Below, piece by piece: positions 24,118-33,062 of a stretch of DNA of 49,279 nt. A program made the position numbers and the translations under genes. Source of the stretch: an uncultured Bacteroidales bacterium. GTDB taxonomy: Bacteria; Bacteroidota; Bacteroidia; Bacteroidales; P3. Location: NCBI GenBank assembly GCA_900318665.1, contig ONLQ01000015.1, positions 1 through 49,279 on the forward strand. The letters run 5' to 3'. Positions within the stretch are counted from its first letter, which is position 1, and the number at the start of each line of letters is the position of its first letter. The notes beneath the pieces were generated by a model. That model made no database searches. It worked only from the letters and a program-made list of their open reading frames with translations, and was not told the DNA's origin.

Positions 24118-25908
24118 ATGAGTTGGAAAGGAAACTATAAGAGATTTCATATCTGGCGCCTGCACCACATCTCCACCCACGCCACGCTCAACATTGTGAG
24201 CATCGTGGTGGGACTGTTGGCGGGTCTTGCTGCCGTGCTGCTCAAAAACCTTGTCTTTTACACCAATCGCACCCTGCTGCAGTTCAACATTCCCTCTTTC
24301 ATCGGGGGCAACCTGCTCATGCTTGTCTATCCCACGATAGGCATAGCCCTCACGGTGCTCTTTGTGAAACGCATATTGAAAGGCCACATAGGCCACGGCA
24401 TACCCGACGTGCTGCTGGCCATCTCGCGCAAAAAAGGCGTGCTGCCCCCCAGCGGCACCTATAGTTCGATGGTAGCCTCGACGCTCACCGTGGCTTTTGG
24501 CGGCAGCGTAGGACTCGAAGCCCCCATAGCCTCCACTGGCAGCGCCATAGGCTCCAACGTGGCACGTCTGCTTCATCTGCCGCCCAAGCATGTGAAGATG
24601 ATGCTGGGCTGCGGCGCCGCCGGAGCCATAGCAGGCATCTTCAAAGCCCCTCTGGCGGGCATCTTCTTCGTGGTGGAGGTGCTGCTCTTCGACCTTACCA
24701 GCGCCTCGGCCATACCGCTGCTTTTCTCCGCCATTTCCGCCACCACGGTGGCCTACTTCCTTATGGGTCCAGACGTGCAGTTTGTGTTCCATGTGACGGA
24801 GTTGTTCCAACTCGACCAAATACCGTTCTATGCCGCCCTCGGCGTGTTCTGCGGTCTGATGTCGGTCTATTTTCTGCGCACCACCGACCGCGTAGAGGGT
24901 TGGTTCTCTCGCATCAAAACCACGTTGAGCAAGTGGCTGATAGGCGGCGTGTCGTTAGGCATCATGATATTCCTCTTTCCGCCACTCTTCGGCGAGGGCT
25001 ACGGCTCGCTGACCGAACTGCTTGGCGGCGGCAACGACTCGCTGTTCCAATATAGCATTTTCGGCGCCTTGCACGACCAGTCGTGGGCGCTGCTGGCCAT
25101 GCTCATGATGCTCATACTGCTCAAGGCAGTAGCCACTGCCACCACCATAGGCAGCGGCGGCGTTGGCGGCACCTTCGGTCCCTCGCTCATCGTGGGCGGA
25201 CTGTGCGGCTATTTCTTTGCCACCTTCAGCAACGTTATGGGGCTGCCCGAGCAGAGCACCGCCAACTTCGCCCTCGTAGGCATGGCGGGCGTGATGACCG
25301 GAGTGATGCACGCCCCGCTGATGGCCACCTTCCTCATTGCCGAAATCACTGGCGGCTATGCCCTTATGCCTCCACTGCTCGTGACGGTCGTGGTGTCCTA
25401 CATCACCGTCAGCCCCTTCGAGAAGCACTCCATCTATGCCCGCAAACTGGCAGCCCACGGCGACCTTCTCACCCACGACAAAGACCAGTCGGCGTGGCAA
25501 CTGCTCGACATGGGCAAACTCATTGAGACCAATTTCGCCATAGTGCGACAAGGCGAGAGCCTTCGCCATCTTATTGACGCCATAAAGGATTCGCACCGCA
25601 ACGTCTTTGTGGTGCTTGACAGCAACGACCATTTTGTGGGCGCCATACACCTCGACGATGTGCGCCAGATAATGTTCCAGCCCGAGGCCTACGACCAGTA
25701 TCGAGTGGAAGAACTCATGACGCCCATCACCGAAGGCGACATAGTGCACACCACCGACACGCTGACCGACGTGGTCAACAAGTTCAAGGTCGGCAATCGC
25801 TACAACCTCATAGTCCTCGACGAAGAAGAGAAATATCGTGGCTGCCTATCGCGCGCCAACACCTTCTCCGCCTACCGCAAATTCATTTCCGACACTTCCG
25901 ACGAATAG
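24118..25908 (+). CDS. CLC-family chloride channel/antiporter with C-terminal CBS pair
   Basis: This 596-residue membrane protein moves chloride or a related anion. Signature positions are GHGIP (92-96, where Escherichia coli ClcA has GSGIP), the gating glutamate Glu134 in GLEAP, and the segment FKAPLAGIFFVVE ending at Glu187. ClcA has a second Glu (the internal proton glutamate) at the next position, but here it is Val188. Helix N shows GGTFGPSL. Two CBS domains occupy about residues 460-590. The start is ATG 24118; an in-frame TTG at 24070 lies upstream of the -7 box and is rejected. Loss of the internal proton glutamate suggests channel-like or altered coupling. Confidence 0.92.
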   Translation: MSWKGNYKRFHIWRLHHISTHATLNIVSIVVGLLAGLAAVLLKNLVFYTNRTLLQFNIPSFIGGNLLMLVYPTIGIALTVLFVKRILKGHIGHGIPDVLLAISRKKGVLPPSGTYSSMVASTLTVAFGGSVGLEAPIASTGSAIGSNVARLLHLPPKHVKMMLGCGAAGAIAGIFKAPLAGIFFVVEVLLFDLTSASAIPLLFSAISATTVAYFLMGPDVQFVFHVTELFQLDQIPFYAALGVFCGLMSVYFLRTTDRVEGWFSRIKTTLSKWLIGGVSLGIMIFLFPPLFGEGYGSLTELLGGGNDSLFQYSIFGALHDQSWALLAMLMMLILLKAVATATTIGSGGVGGTFGPSLIVGGLCGYFFATFSNVMGLPEQSTANFALVGMAGVMTGVMHAPLMATFLIAEITGGYALMPPLLVTVVVSYITVSPFEKHSIYARKLAAHGDLLTHDKDQSAWQLLDMGKLIETNFAIVRQGESLRHLIDAIKDSHRNVFVVLDSNDHFVGAIHLDDVRQIMFQPEAYDQYRVEELMTPITEGDIVHTTDTLTDVVNKFKVGNRYNLIVLDEEEKYRGCLSRANTFSAYRKFISDTSDE

Positions 25909-25916
25909 ATAGTGTT

Positions 25917-25990
25917 TTCTATGGGAATTAGGCAATTCTAGAAATCCTAGGCTTCCCTAGAAGATATAGGGCTTATAGGCTTTCCTATGA
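25917..25990. repeat. Degenerate 9-10-bp-period array (weakest member of the intergenic family)
   Basis: CTA or ATA cores recur at 25919, 25938, 25947, 25957, 25966, 25975 and 25985, mostly 9 or 10 bases apart. It fills the gap between the CLC gene and the mreB terminator. It resembles the clearer arrays at 33952, 42866 and 48822. Confidence 0.5.
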
Positions 25991-25999
25991 AATCATAAA

Positions 26000-26037
26000 A
26001 CACAGCGAAGGCGCCAATTCGGGCGCCTTCGCTGTGT
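26000..26037. terminator. Bidirectional terminator between clc and mreB
   Basis: A perfect 16-bp stem, ACACAGCGAAGGCGCC (26000-26015) with its complement at 26022-26037, encloses a six-base loop. Short A/T runs flank both sides (ATCTTT on plus, TTTTATGA on minus). It serves the two convergent genes. Confidence 0.88.
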
Positions 26038-26053
26038 ATCTTTACTCTCTTCC

Positions 26054-27076
26054 CTATCGGATAAGAAATGAGAACTTGTTGAAGTTCTTCAGAGCGATAC
26101 CGGTGCCACGAGCCACGGCCAGCAGCGGGTCGTCGGCAACATGCACCTGCAGATGAGTCTTGTTTGCAATACGAGTGTCGAGACCCTTGAGTTTCGAGCC
26201 ACCGCCAGCAAGATAGATGCCGGTGCGATAGATGTCGGCTGCAAGGGCAGGAGGAGTGATGGAGAGGGTGTCGAGGATAGCCTGCTCTATGCGGGTGATA
26301 GAACCTTCGAGAGCAAAAGCAATCTCTTTGTAGGTCACGTTGCGCTGCACAGGCAGACCCGACACGACGTCGCGTCCCGTAGTAGGATATTCTTCTGGTT
26401 CGTCTTCCAGTTCCGACATGGCCGAACCGACGGCAATCTTCACCTCTTCGGCAGTACGCGAGTCAATGACCATATTGTGGTTGGTACGCATATACTCAAC
26501 GATGTTGTCGTTGAAGGTGTCGCCAGCAATACGCACCGAGTTGTTACACACTATACCGCCCAACGAGATGACGGCTATTTCGGCGGTACCGCCTCCGATG
26601 TCGACAATCATGTGGCCTTCGGGTTTCAGTACGTCGATGCCGATACCGATGGCGGCAGCCATAGGCTCGTGAATCATGCGAATCTCCTTGGCGCCAGCCT
26701 GCTGTGCCGATTCGCGCACGGCGCGCTCCTCGACATTGGTGATGCCCGAAGGAATGCAGATGACCATACGCAGCGACGGGGGAAGGAAACTGCGCCCCAC
26801 ATTGGCCATGCCAATGAGTTCGCGGATAAGATGCTGTGCCATCTCGAAATCGGCGATAACGCCGTTCTTGAGTGGGCGCACCGTCTTGATGGTGTCGTTC
26901 TCCTTACCTTCCATCAGTTTGGCTTGCTCTCCGATGGCTTCAATTTTTCCGGCCTGTTTGTTGTAAGCCACCACCGATGGCTCGTTGATAACCACCTGGT
27001 CATTGTAAATTACTATGGAGTTGGCGGTGCCGAGGTCCATTGCCAATTCCCTATTGAAAAAAGAAAAAAGACTCAT
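26054..27076 (-). CDS. mreB: Rod-shape determining actin homologue MreB
   Basis: This 340-residue cytoplasmic actin-like ATPase organises lateral wall synthesis. Phosphate-1 is MDLGTANS near residue 13, phosphate-2 is IVDIGGGTAEIAV near 158, and the adenosine motif is GIYLAGGGSKLKG near 287. Length is normal. It is 42 bases downstream of purH, an arrangement common in Bacteroidales, where mreC, mreD, mrdA and rodA usually follow. Here mreB is followed at once by a strong terminator and a convergent gene, so the rest of the cluster lies elsewhere or is absent. Confidence 0.96.
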   Translation of the reverse strand: MSLFSFFNRELAMDLGTANSIVIYNDQVVINEPSVVAYNKQAGKIEAIGEQAKLMEGKENDTIKTVRPLKNGVIADFEMAQHLIRELIGMANVGRSFLPPSLRMVICIPSGITNVEERAVRESAQQAGAKEIRMIHEPMAAAIGIGIDVLKPEGHMIVDIGGGTAEIAVISLGGIVCNNSVRIAGDTFNDNIVEYMRTNHNMVIDSRTAEEVKIAVGSAMSELEDEPEEYPTTGRDVVSGLPVQRNVTYKEIAFALEGSITRIEQAILDTLSITPPALAADIYRTGIYLAGGGSKLKGLDTRIANKTHLQVHVADDPLLAVARGTGIALKNFNKFSFLIR

Positions 27077-27118
27077 ATAACTATTATATAATGATTACCT
27101 ATTGAATGAACGGAAGCA

Positions 27119-28645
27119 TTAATGTTTGAAGTGGCGTTTGCCGGTGATAGCCATACCCATGTTGTGCTGCTCGCAGTAGTCGATAGAGTCCTGGTCGTGG
27201 ATAGAGCCGCCAGGATGAGCCACGGCGGTGATGCCAGCCTCGTGGGCTATCTCCACGCAGTCGGGGAAGGGGAAGAAAGCGTCGGAAGCCATGACGGCGC
27301 CGTTGAGGTCGAAGCCGAACGACTTTGCCTTGGCTATGGCCTGGCGCAGAGCGTCAACGCGAGAGGTCTGGCCGGTGCCCGAAGCACAGAGTTGGCAGTT
27401 CTTCGCCAGCACGATGGCGTTGCTCTTGGTGTGTTTCACCACTATGGTGGCAAAAGCCAGGTCTTTGGCCTGCTGGTCGGTGATAGGCGTAGAGGTCACG
27501 CTCTTTGCCACGTCGGCGGCGGTAGGCACCACGGTGTCGCGGTCCTGCACCAGCACGCCGTCAAGCACGCTGCGGAACTGCTGGTCGTGCATCTTGAAGG
27601 CGTTGCGTTTCAGTATGATGCGGTTTTTCTTGCCACGCAGCACGGCGAGGGCGTCCTCGTCGTAGTCGGGAGCAATGCAAACCTCGAAGAAAATCTTGTG
27701 CATCTCCTCGGCCACATCCTTGGTGATGGTGCGGTTGGTGATAAGCACGCCGCCGAAAGCCGACACGGGGTCACCTGCCAGGGCGTCGGTCCAAGCCTGC
27801 AGGAGGGTGCCGCGGCTGGCTATGCCGCAAGCGTTGTTGTGCTTGAGAATGGCGAAAGTCGTCTCCTCAAAGTCGTCGATAAGGTTGCAAGCGGCATCAA
27901 TATCGCCGAGGTTATTGTAGGAAATCTCCTTGCCGTTGAGTTTGGTGAAAATGCCATCGAGGTCGCCATAGTAGAGGCCTTTCTGGTGGGGGTTCTCACC
28001 ATAGCGCAGCACGTTGGCCTGACGGCTGCTGTATTTGAACGACGGCACCTGCTCCTCGCGGTTGAAATAGTTGAAGATGGCGGTGTCGTAGTGCGAACTG
28101 ACGTCGAAAGCATAGGCGGCAAAGTGACGACGCTGTGCAAGGGTGGTGGCGCCGTCCTGCTCGCTGTAGATGGAGAGGAACTCCTGATAGTGGTCAACCG
28201 AAGGAACGATGATGACGTCTTTATAATTCTTGGCGGCGGCACGGATAAGAGAGATGCCTCCGATGTCTATTTTCTCAATGATGTCCTGCTCGGCAGCACC
28301 AGAAGCCACGGTCTGCTCGAAAGGATAGAGGTCAACAATGACGAGGTCGATTTCGGGAATCTCATATTCCTTGAGTTGCTCGCCATCGGAGAAGATGTCG
28401 CGACGGCTGAGGATGCCACCAAACACCTTGGGGTGGAGCGTCTTGACGCGTCCGCCTAGGATGGAGGGATAGCCCGTGAGGCTCTCCACGGCCACAGGCT
28501 CGATGCCGAGGTCGTGAATGAATTTGTAAGTTCCGCCCGTCGAATAGATGGTTACGCCCTGCTTGTCGAGAGCACGCACGATGTCCTCCAATCCGTCTTT
28601 GTAAAAGACCGAGATTAGTGCCGACTTAATTTTTTTTGCTTCCAT
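27119..28645 (-). CDS. purH: Bifunctional AICAR transformylase / IMP cyclohydrolase
   Basis: This 508-residue enzyme carries out the last two steps of purine synthesis. The N-terminal MGS-like cyclohydrolase domain (about residues 1-195) shows YSTGGTYKFI and LHPKVFGG. The transformylase domain shows the catalytic Lys-His of LKHNNACG, the block IVVKHTKSNAIV, and a C-terminal GGSIHDQDSID. Full length compared with the roughly 510-530 usual for the family. It lies between pfkA (70 bases upstream) and mreB on the same strand, probably one operon. Confidence 0.97.
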   Translation of the reverse strand: MEAKKIKSALISVFYKDGLEDIVRALDKQGVTIYSTGGTYKFIHDLGIEPVAVESLTGYPSILGGRVKTLHPKVFGGILSRRDIFSDGEQLKEYEIPEIDLVIVDLYPFEQTVASGAAEQDIIEKIDIGGISLIRAAAKNYKDVIIVPSVDHYQEFLSIYSEQDGATTLAQRRHFAAYAFDVSSHYDTAIFNYFNREEQVPSFKYSSRQANVLRYGENPHQKGLYYGDLDGIFTKLNGKEISYNNLGDIDAACNLIDDFEETTFAILKHNNACGIASRGTLLQAWTDALAGDPVSAFGGVLITNRTITKDVAEEMHKIFFEVCIAPDYDEDALAVLRGKKNRIILKRNAFKMHDQQFRSVLDGVLVQDRDTVVPTAADVAKSVTSTPITDQQAKDLAFATIVVKHTKSNAIVLAKNCQLCASGTGQTSRVDALRQAIAKAKSFGFDLNGAVMASDAFFPFPDCVEIAHEAGITAVAHPGGSIHDQDSIDYCEQHNMGMAITGKRHFKH

Positions 28646-28715
28646 AAGATGTAATGTATATGTTTGTTTTTGAATCGTTTTTTTTCTAACTGTTGTTTTC
28701 GGTCATGCTAGTTTC

Positions 28716-29816
28716 TCATTCTCCGAAGGAGATGCCCAGACCCTTGGCGGTATGCACCAGGCTGTTGTCGAGGTTGACGAGGTTCTGCTCGCGCACTGCC
28801 TCCTCGAGGGGTATGCCGACAATGTTGGGGTGGTTGTAGGCCACCATCTGCCCGAAGCGACCTTCCAAGACAAACTCCATGGCGCGCACGCCAAATTCCG
28901 ACGCCAGCACGCGGTCGAAAGCAATAGGGGTGCCGCCGCGCTGCAGATGTCCGAGAATGGTGTAGCGTATGTCGTGTTCCACGCCTGCCGCGCGCAGTTC
29001 TGCCGCCAGTTGTACGCCCACGCCGCCCAGTTTGATGTGCTGATAGCCCACCTCGCCGGTATTCTCGCCCGTGACGTCGCCGCCCTTGGGCTTGGCGCCC
29101 TCGGCCACCACAATGATGCAGAAGCCGTGGCGTTTGTTGTAGCGCTGCTCTATCTTGGCCTTCACGGCGTTGATGTCGTAAGGTATTTCGGGAATAAGGC
29201 AAACATCGGCACCACCAGCAATGGCACTATGCAAGGCAATCCAGCCTGCGTCGCGACCCATAACCTCCATGATAAACACACGGTTGTGCGAGGCAGCGGT
29301 GGTCACCAGTTTGTCGATGGCCTCGGTGCAAATCTGCACTGCCGTCTGGAAACCGAAGGTGTAGTCGGTCATCGAGAGGTCGTTGTCTATGGTCTTAGGC
29401 ACGCCCACAATATTCAAGCCTTTCTTTGACAGGCCCAGCGAAATGCGCTGCGAGCCGTCGCCGCCGATGTTGATGACAGCATCGACACCGAGGTAACTCA
29501 GTTTGCGAATCATCTCGTCGCTACGGTCCACGGTGGTCCAAGTGCCGTCGGGCTGCTTCATAGGCCATGCGAAGGGGCCGCCCTTATTGGTGGTGCCAAG
29601 TATGGTGCCGCCCTGTGTCTGTATGCCACGGACTGCCTTCCCGTCGAGCACCACAATCTCGGTAGGCTCGCGCAAAACGCCGTTGAACGACTCTATGCAG
29701 CCCACCACTTCCCAATCGGGTTCTTGCGAAGCACGTTTCACTATGCCACGGATTACAGCGTTTAGGCCTGGGCAGTCGCCACCGCCCGTTAGAACCATAA
29801 CTCGCTTAAGTGCCAT
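28716..29816 (-). CDS. pfkA: 6-phosphofructokinase, group III type
   Basis: This 366-residue enzyme phosphorylates fructose 6-phosphate. The phosphate-donor loop is GGDGS at 118-122. The Gly after Asp120 is the residue associated with ATP use, whereas pyrophosphate enzymes carry Asp there. The catalytic block is PKTIDND at 140-146, and its Lys141 is the residue usually seen in pyrophosphate-type and mixed group III enzymes. Further blocks are MGRDAGW and LGHLQRGG. Donor choice is therefore uncertain, with ATP favoured. It heads a probable operon with purH and mreB, and has its own promoter at 29885-29917. Confidence 0.93.
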   Translation of the reverse strand: MALKRVMVLTGGGDCPGLNAVIRGIVKRASQEPDWEVVGCIESFNGVLREPTEIVVLDGKAVRGIQTQGGTILGTTNKGGPFAWPMKQPDGTWTTVDRSDEMIRKLSYLGVDAVINIGGDGSQRISLGLSKKGLNIVGVPKTIDNDLSMTDYTFGFQTAVQICTEAIDKLVTTAASHNRVFIMEVMGRDAGWIALHSAIAGGADVCLIPEIPYDINAVKAKIEQRYNKRHGFCIIVVAEGAKPKGGDVTGENTGEVGYQHIKLGGVGVQLAAELRAAGVEHDIRYTILGHLQRGGTPIAFDRVLASEFGVRAMEFVLEGRFGQMVAYNHPNIVGIPLEEAVREQNLVNLDNSLVHTAKGLGISFGE

Positions 29817-29858
29817 AACAATTTGATTTTTTACGCTCTGAATATCAAAAATATAACC

Positions 29859-29880
29859 TTCACTATACCCTTATAGTGAA
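29859..29880. promoter_or_regulatory. Perfect inverted repeat at the pfkA transcription start
   Basis: TTCACTATA (29859-29867) and TATAGTGAA (29872-29880) form a perfect 9-bp inverted repeat with a four-base centre. It lies immediately downstream of the pfkA -7 box, where a dimeric repressor or a 5'-end hairpin would control the pfkA-purH-mreB transcript. Confidence 0.55.
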
Positions 29881-29884
29881 ATAG

Positions 29885-29917
29885 CAAAGATACAAAAAAA
29901 GTATAAAAAAAGTCAAA
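29885..29917 (-). promoter_or_regulatory. pfkA promoter: -33 TTTG, 21-base spacer, -7 TATCTTTG
   Basis: On the minus strand TTTG (29917-29914) is followed after 21 bases by TATCTTTG (29892-29885), matching both parts of the Bacteroidota promoter. It is 69 bases from the pfkA start codon. Confidence 0.78.
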
Positions 29918-29922
29918 AAGTG

Positions 29923-29953
29923 TTGATTACAAAAAAAATAAAGACTACCTTTG
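29923..29953 (+). promoter_or_regulatory. Promoter of the beta-CASP gene: TTG, 20-base spacer, TACCTTTG
   Basis: TTG at 29923-29925 and TACCTTTG at 29946-29953 fit the Bacteroidota layout. This promoter is nearly back to back with the divergent pfkA promoter. Confidence 0.75.
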
Positions 29954-30034
29954 CGTTGTTTTTTTCAAGTAGCCATGCAAGATAGAACACCTATCTATTT
30001 GTGTGGCAAACAACAGATTAAAAACATCGCTATT

Positions 30035-31435
30035 ATGAAGATAGAATTTATGGGCGCAGCCCACGAGGTTACTGGCAGCAAACACCTTATCACCACTAAA
30101 AAGGGACTGAAAATACTGCTCGACTGCGGAATGTACCAAGGCAAAGGCCTTGAGACCGACGCCATGAACCGCGACCTCGGCTTCGACCCCAAGGAAATTG
30201 ACTATCTGGTGCTCTCCCACGCACATATCGACCACTCAGGACTGATACCTTACATCTACAAACTGGGCTTCAACGGCACGGTGCTGTGCACCCCCGCCAC
30301 GCGCGACCTCTGCGCCATAATGCTGGCCGACGCAGGACGCATACAGGAGAGCGACACGCAGACTTTCAACAAGAAACGCCAAAGCCAGGGGCTTCCTCCC
30401 GTCGAGCCTATCTACACCATGCAAGACGCACAGGCCTGCATGGGCTGCTTCATCAGCGTGCCCTACCACAAGCAGTTCAACATCGAGGGCGAGGTTACGG
30501 TCGAGTTTTTCGATGCCGGCCACATCCTCGGCAGCGCCTGCGTCTATCTCGAAATACGCGACGGCCGCCGCAAGATACGCCTCGGCTACACGGGCGACAT
30601 AGGCCGCTATAACAAACACATTCTCAAAGACCCAGAGCCGTTCCCGCAAGTCGATTACCTACTCATGGAATCCACCTACGGCGACCGCCTCCACACCTCT
30701 ATCGACAACGCCGAGCAGGACCTCCTGATGGCGGTGCTCGACACCTGCACCAAGAAACGCGGCAAACTCATCATACCCAGTTTCGCCATCGGCCGTGCGC
30801 AGGAGATTATCTATGCTCTTGACCGCCTTCGCCACAAAGGGTTGCTGCCCGACATCGACGCCTTTGTCGATAGCCCCCTCAGCGTGTCGGCCACCAACAT
30901 CATGAAGATGCACACCGAGTGCTTCAACGACGACATTGTGGAATATATGAAGCAAGACCCCGACCCGTTTGGTTTCGACCGTCTGCAATACATCCAGAGC
31001 GTCGAGGCGTCGAAAGCCCTCAACGTGCGCAACAAGACCTGCATCATCATCTCGGCATCGGGCATGATGGAGGCCGGCCGTGTGAAACACCACATTGCCA
31101 ACAACATCGAGAACCCCAAGACCACCATCCTCTGCGTCGGTTACTGCGAGCCTACCACCCTGGGGGCCAAGATTATGCGTGGCGACAAGACCGTCAGCAT
31201 CTTTGGCCGCACCTACTCCGTGCGCTGCGACCTGCGCCGCATCGACTCCCTCTCCGGACATGGCGACTACGCCGAAATGATGCAATACATCAGTTGCCAA
31301 AGCAAGCGCAAACTGAAAAAGATTTTCCTCGTCCACGGCGAAGAAGAAACCCAGCAGAACTTCCGCCAAAAACTGCTCAAAGCAGGCTATAAAGACGTAG
31401 AAGTCCCAGCCCTCCGCGCAACCTTTGAACTCTGA
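30035..31435 (+). CDS. Metallo-beta-lactamase/beta-CASP RNase-like protein
   Basis: This 466-residue cytoplasmic protein has the two-metal motif HAHIDHSG (about residues 62-69), His of GHILGS (about 162) and Asp of GYTGDIGR (about 186). The beta-CASP blocks are ESTYGDR, ISASGMMEAGRVKHH and LSGHGDY. This is the layout of CPSF73/YsgA-like exoribonucleases and RNA-processing enzymes. ATG 30035 is preferred over TTG 29951, which lies inside the -7 box. It is followed by cstA after 43 bases, probably on the same transcript. The substrate is not known; RNA processing is the family role. Confidence 0.92.
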   Translation: MKIEFMGAAHEVTGSKHLITTKKGLKILLDCGMYQGKGLETDAMNRDLGFDPKEIDYLVLSHAHIDHSGLIPYIYKLGFNGTVLCTPATRDLCAIMLADAGRIQESDTQTFNKKRQSQGLPPVEPIYTMQDAQACMGCFISVPYHKQFNIEGEVTVEFFDAGHILGSACVYLEIRDGRRKIRLGYTGDIGRYNKHILKDPEPFPQVDYLLMESTYGDRLHTSIDNAEQDLLMAVLDTCTKKRGKLIIPSFAIGRAQEIIYALDRLRHKGLLPDIDAFVDSPLSVSATNIMKMHTECFNDDIVEYMKQDPDPFGFDRLQYIQSVEASKALNVRNKTCIIISASGMMEAGRVKHHIANNIENPKTTILCVGYCEPTTLGAKIMRGDKTVSIFGRTYSVRCDLRRIDSLSGHGDYAEMMQYISCQSKRKLKKIFLVHGEEETQQNFRQKLLKAGYKDVEVPALRATFEL

Positions 31436-31478
31436 CATACACAACCATCCGCAAAAAACATAAAGCACTTATCATACA

Positions 31479-32999
31479 ATGATTTCATTCTATACAGCAA
31501 TTATCCTGCTCATTTTAGGCTATGTAGTCTATTCCCGCGTCATTGAACGCATTGTCGGGTTCAAGACCCACCGCCCGACGCCTGCCATCAAACGTCCCGA
31601 CGGCGTGGACTTTGTCCCCATGAAGCCGTGGCGCATCTTCCTCATCCAGTTCCTCAACATCGCAGGCGTAGGCCCCATCTGCGGCGCCATTATGGGTGCC
31701 AAATTCGGCACGGCGTCATACCTGTGGATTGTCTTTGGCTGCGTGTTTGCCGGCGCAGTGCACGACTATGTGTCGGGCATTCTGTCGCTACGCAAAGAGG
31801 GTGCCGCACTGCCCGAAATCCACGGCTACTACCTCGGCCCCACCATCCGCAAGACAATGAACTTCATCACCATATTCCTCCTGCTGCTGGTGGGCGTGGT
31901 CTTTATCAACACTCCTGCCACGCTGATACAGCACGTCTATGCCCCCGACAGCAACATCTACATCTGGGTGGCGCTCATATTCCTCTACTATCTGATTGCC
32001 TCCGTCGTACCCATCGACAAACTGATAGGCCGCATCTATCCCCTCTTCGGATTCGTACTCATTGTCTCCACACTGCTGTTGCTCGCCATGGTGATAATCA
32101 AGCAGCCCCACATCCCCGAACTGTGGGAGGCCTTCAGCAACCAGCACCCCGACGCCGCACGGCAGCCCATATTTCCCATGATGTTCATCAGCATTGCCTG
32201 CGGAGCCATCAGCGGTTTCCACGCCACACAGTCGCCCCTCATGGCACGCTGCATGACCGAGGAGAAACAGGCACGCCCAATATTCTATGGCGCCATGATA
32301 CTTGAAGGCATCGTAGCCCTCGTGTGGGCAGCCATTGCCGCCTATCTCTACCACGACCACCCCGACCTGTGCGTCGGCAAAGGCGGTCCCGCAATGGTGC
32401 AAGTCATAGCCTCACAGTGGTTTGGACCTGCCATCGTCACCTTCATCACCCTCGGCGTCATCTTTGCCGCCATCACCTCGGGCGATACCGCTCTGCGCTC
32501 GGCACGTCTGATTGTGGCCGACATACTGGATTTCGACCAAAAACCAGTCAAAAACCGCCTAATGATTGCCGCGCCCATCTTCGCCATCACCGCAGGAGGC
32601 ATCATCTTCTCCGTAGTCAACTCCAGCGGCTTCGAGACAATATGGCACTATTTCGGCTGGGCCAACCAACTGCTGGCCACCATCTCGCTGTGGACCATCA
32701 CCTGCTACCTCTACTGGAAAGGCGGCAACCAGTGGTTCTCCATCATTCCCGCACTTTTCATGACGATGGTCACCGGCTGCTTCCTTTTCGTGGCCGAAGA
32801 AGAAGGACTGGGCGGCTTCATTCCTCGCCCAATAGGCTATGCTATCGGTGCCATAATCACGCTGTTAGTCTTTTCGCGCTATCTGCGATGGACCCACACC
32901 TTCGACGGAATAAACCGCCGTCGCTACCCTGGTCCTCCGCCAACCCCTAAAAATCTTGTAAAAAAGCGTTTAGAATCATCTAAAAAAGATAAAAAATAA
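31479..32999 (+). CDS. cstA: Carbon starvation protein CstA, pyruvate/peptide transporter
   Basis: This 506-residue membrane protein belongs to the CstA family. Marks include FLNIAGVGPICGAIMGAKFG near residue 60, the block AGAVHDYVSGI near 95 and about 14-16 hydrophobic segments. The C-terminus is short, basic and Lys-rich (KKRLESSKKDKK). Family members import pyruvate or peptides when carbon is scarce. It follows the beta-CASP gene closely and precedes a gene with its own promoter. Confidence 0.93.
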   Translation: MISFYTAIILLILGYVVYSRVIERIVGFKTHRPTPAIKRPDGVDFVPMKPWRIFLIQFLNIAGVGPICGAIMGAKFGTASYLWIVFGCVFAGAVHDYVSGILSLRKEGAALPEIHGYYLGPTIRKTMNFITIFLLLLVGVVFINTPATLIQHVYAPDSNIYIWVALIFLYYLIASVVPIDKLIGRIYPLFGFVLIVSTLLLLAMVIIKQPHIPELWEAFSNQHPDAARQPIFPMMFISIACGAISGFHATQSPLMARCMTEEKQARPIFYGAMILEGIVALVWAAIAAYLYHDHPDLCVGKGGPAMVQVIASQWFGPAIVTFITLGVIFAAITSGDTALRSARLIVADILDFDQKPVKNRLMIAAPIFAITAGGIIFSVVNSSGFETIWHYFGWANQLLATISLWTITCYLYWKGGNQWFSIIPALFMTMVTGCFLFVAEEEGLGGFIPRPIGYAIGAIITLLVFSRYLRWTHTFDGINRRRYPGPPPTPKNLVKKRLESSKKDKK

Positions 33000-33017
33000 T
33001 ATTTCAGAGTTTTTTTG

Positions 33018-33025
33018 TATTTTTG
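33018..33025 (+). promoter_or_regulatory. -7 box TATTTTTG
   Basis: TATTTTTG lies 37 bases before the ATG at 33063, after a T-rich run just beyond the cstA stop codon. A matching -33 element is not evident. Confidence 0.5.
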
Positions 33026-33062
33026 CACGCAATATCTTTTTTAGAAACAGACAACAACCAAT

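Noticed and set aside
27122-28459. 445-codon open frame on the plus strand opposite purH
   Set aside because: It is a mirror of the GC-rich purH codons, has no promoter and shows no known domain; purH itself is unmistakable.
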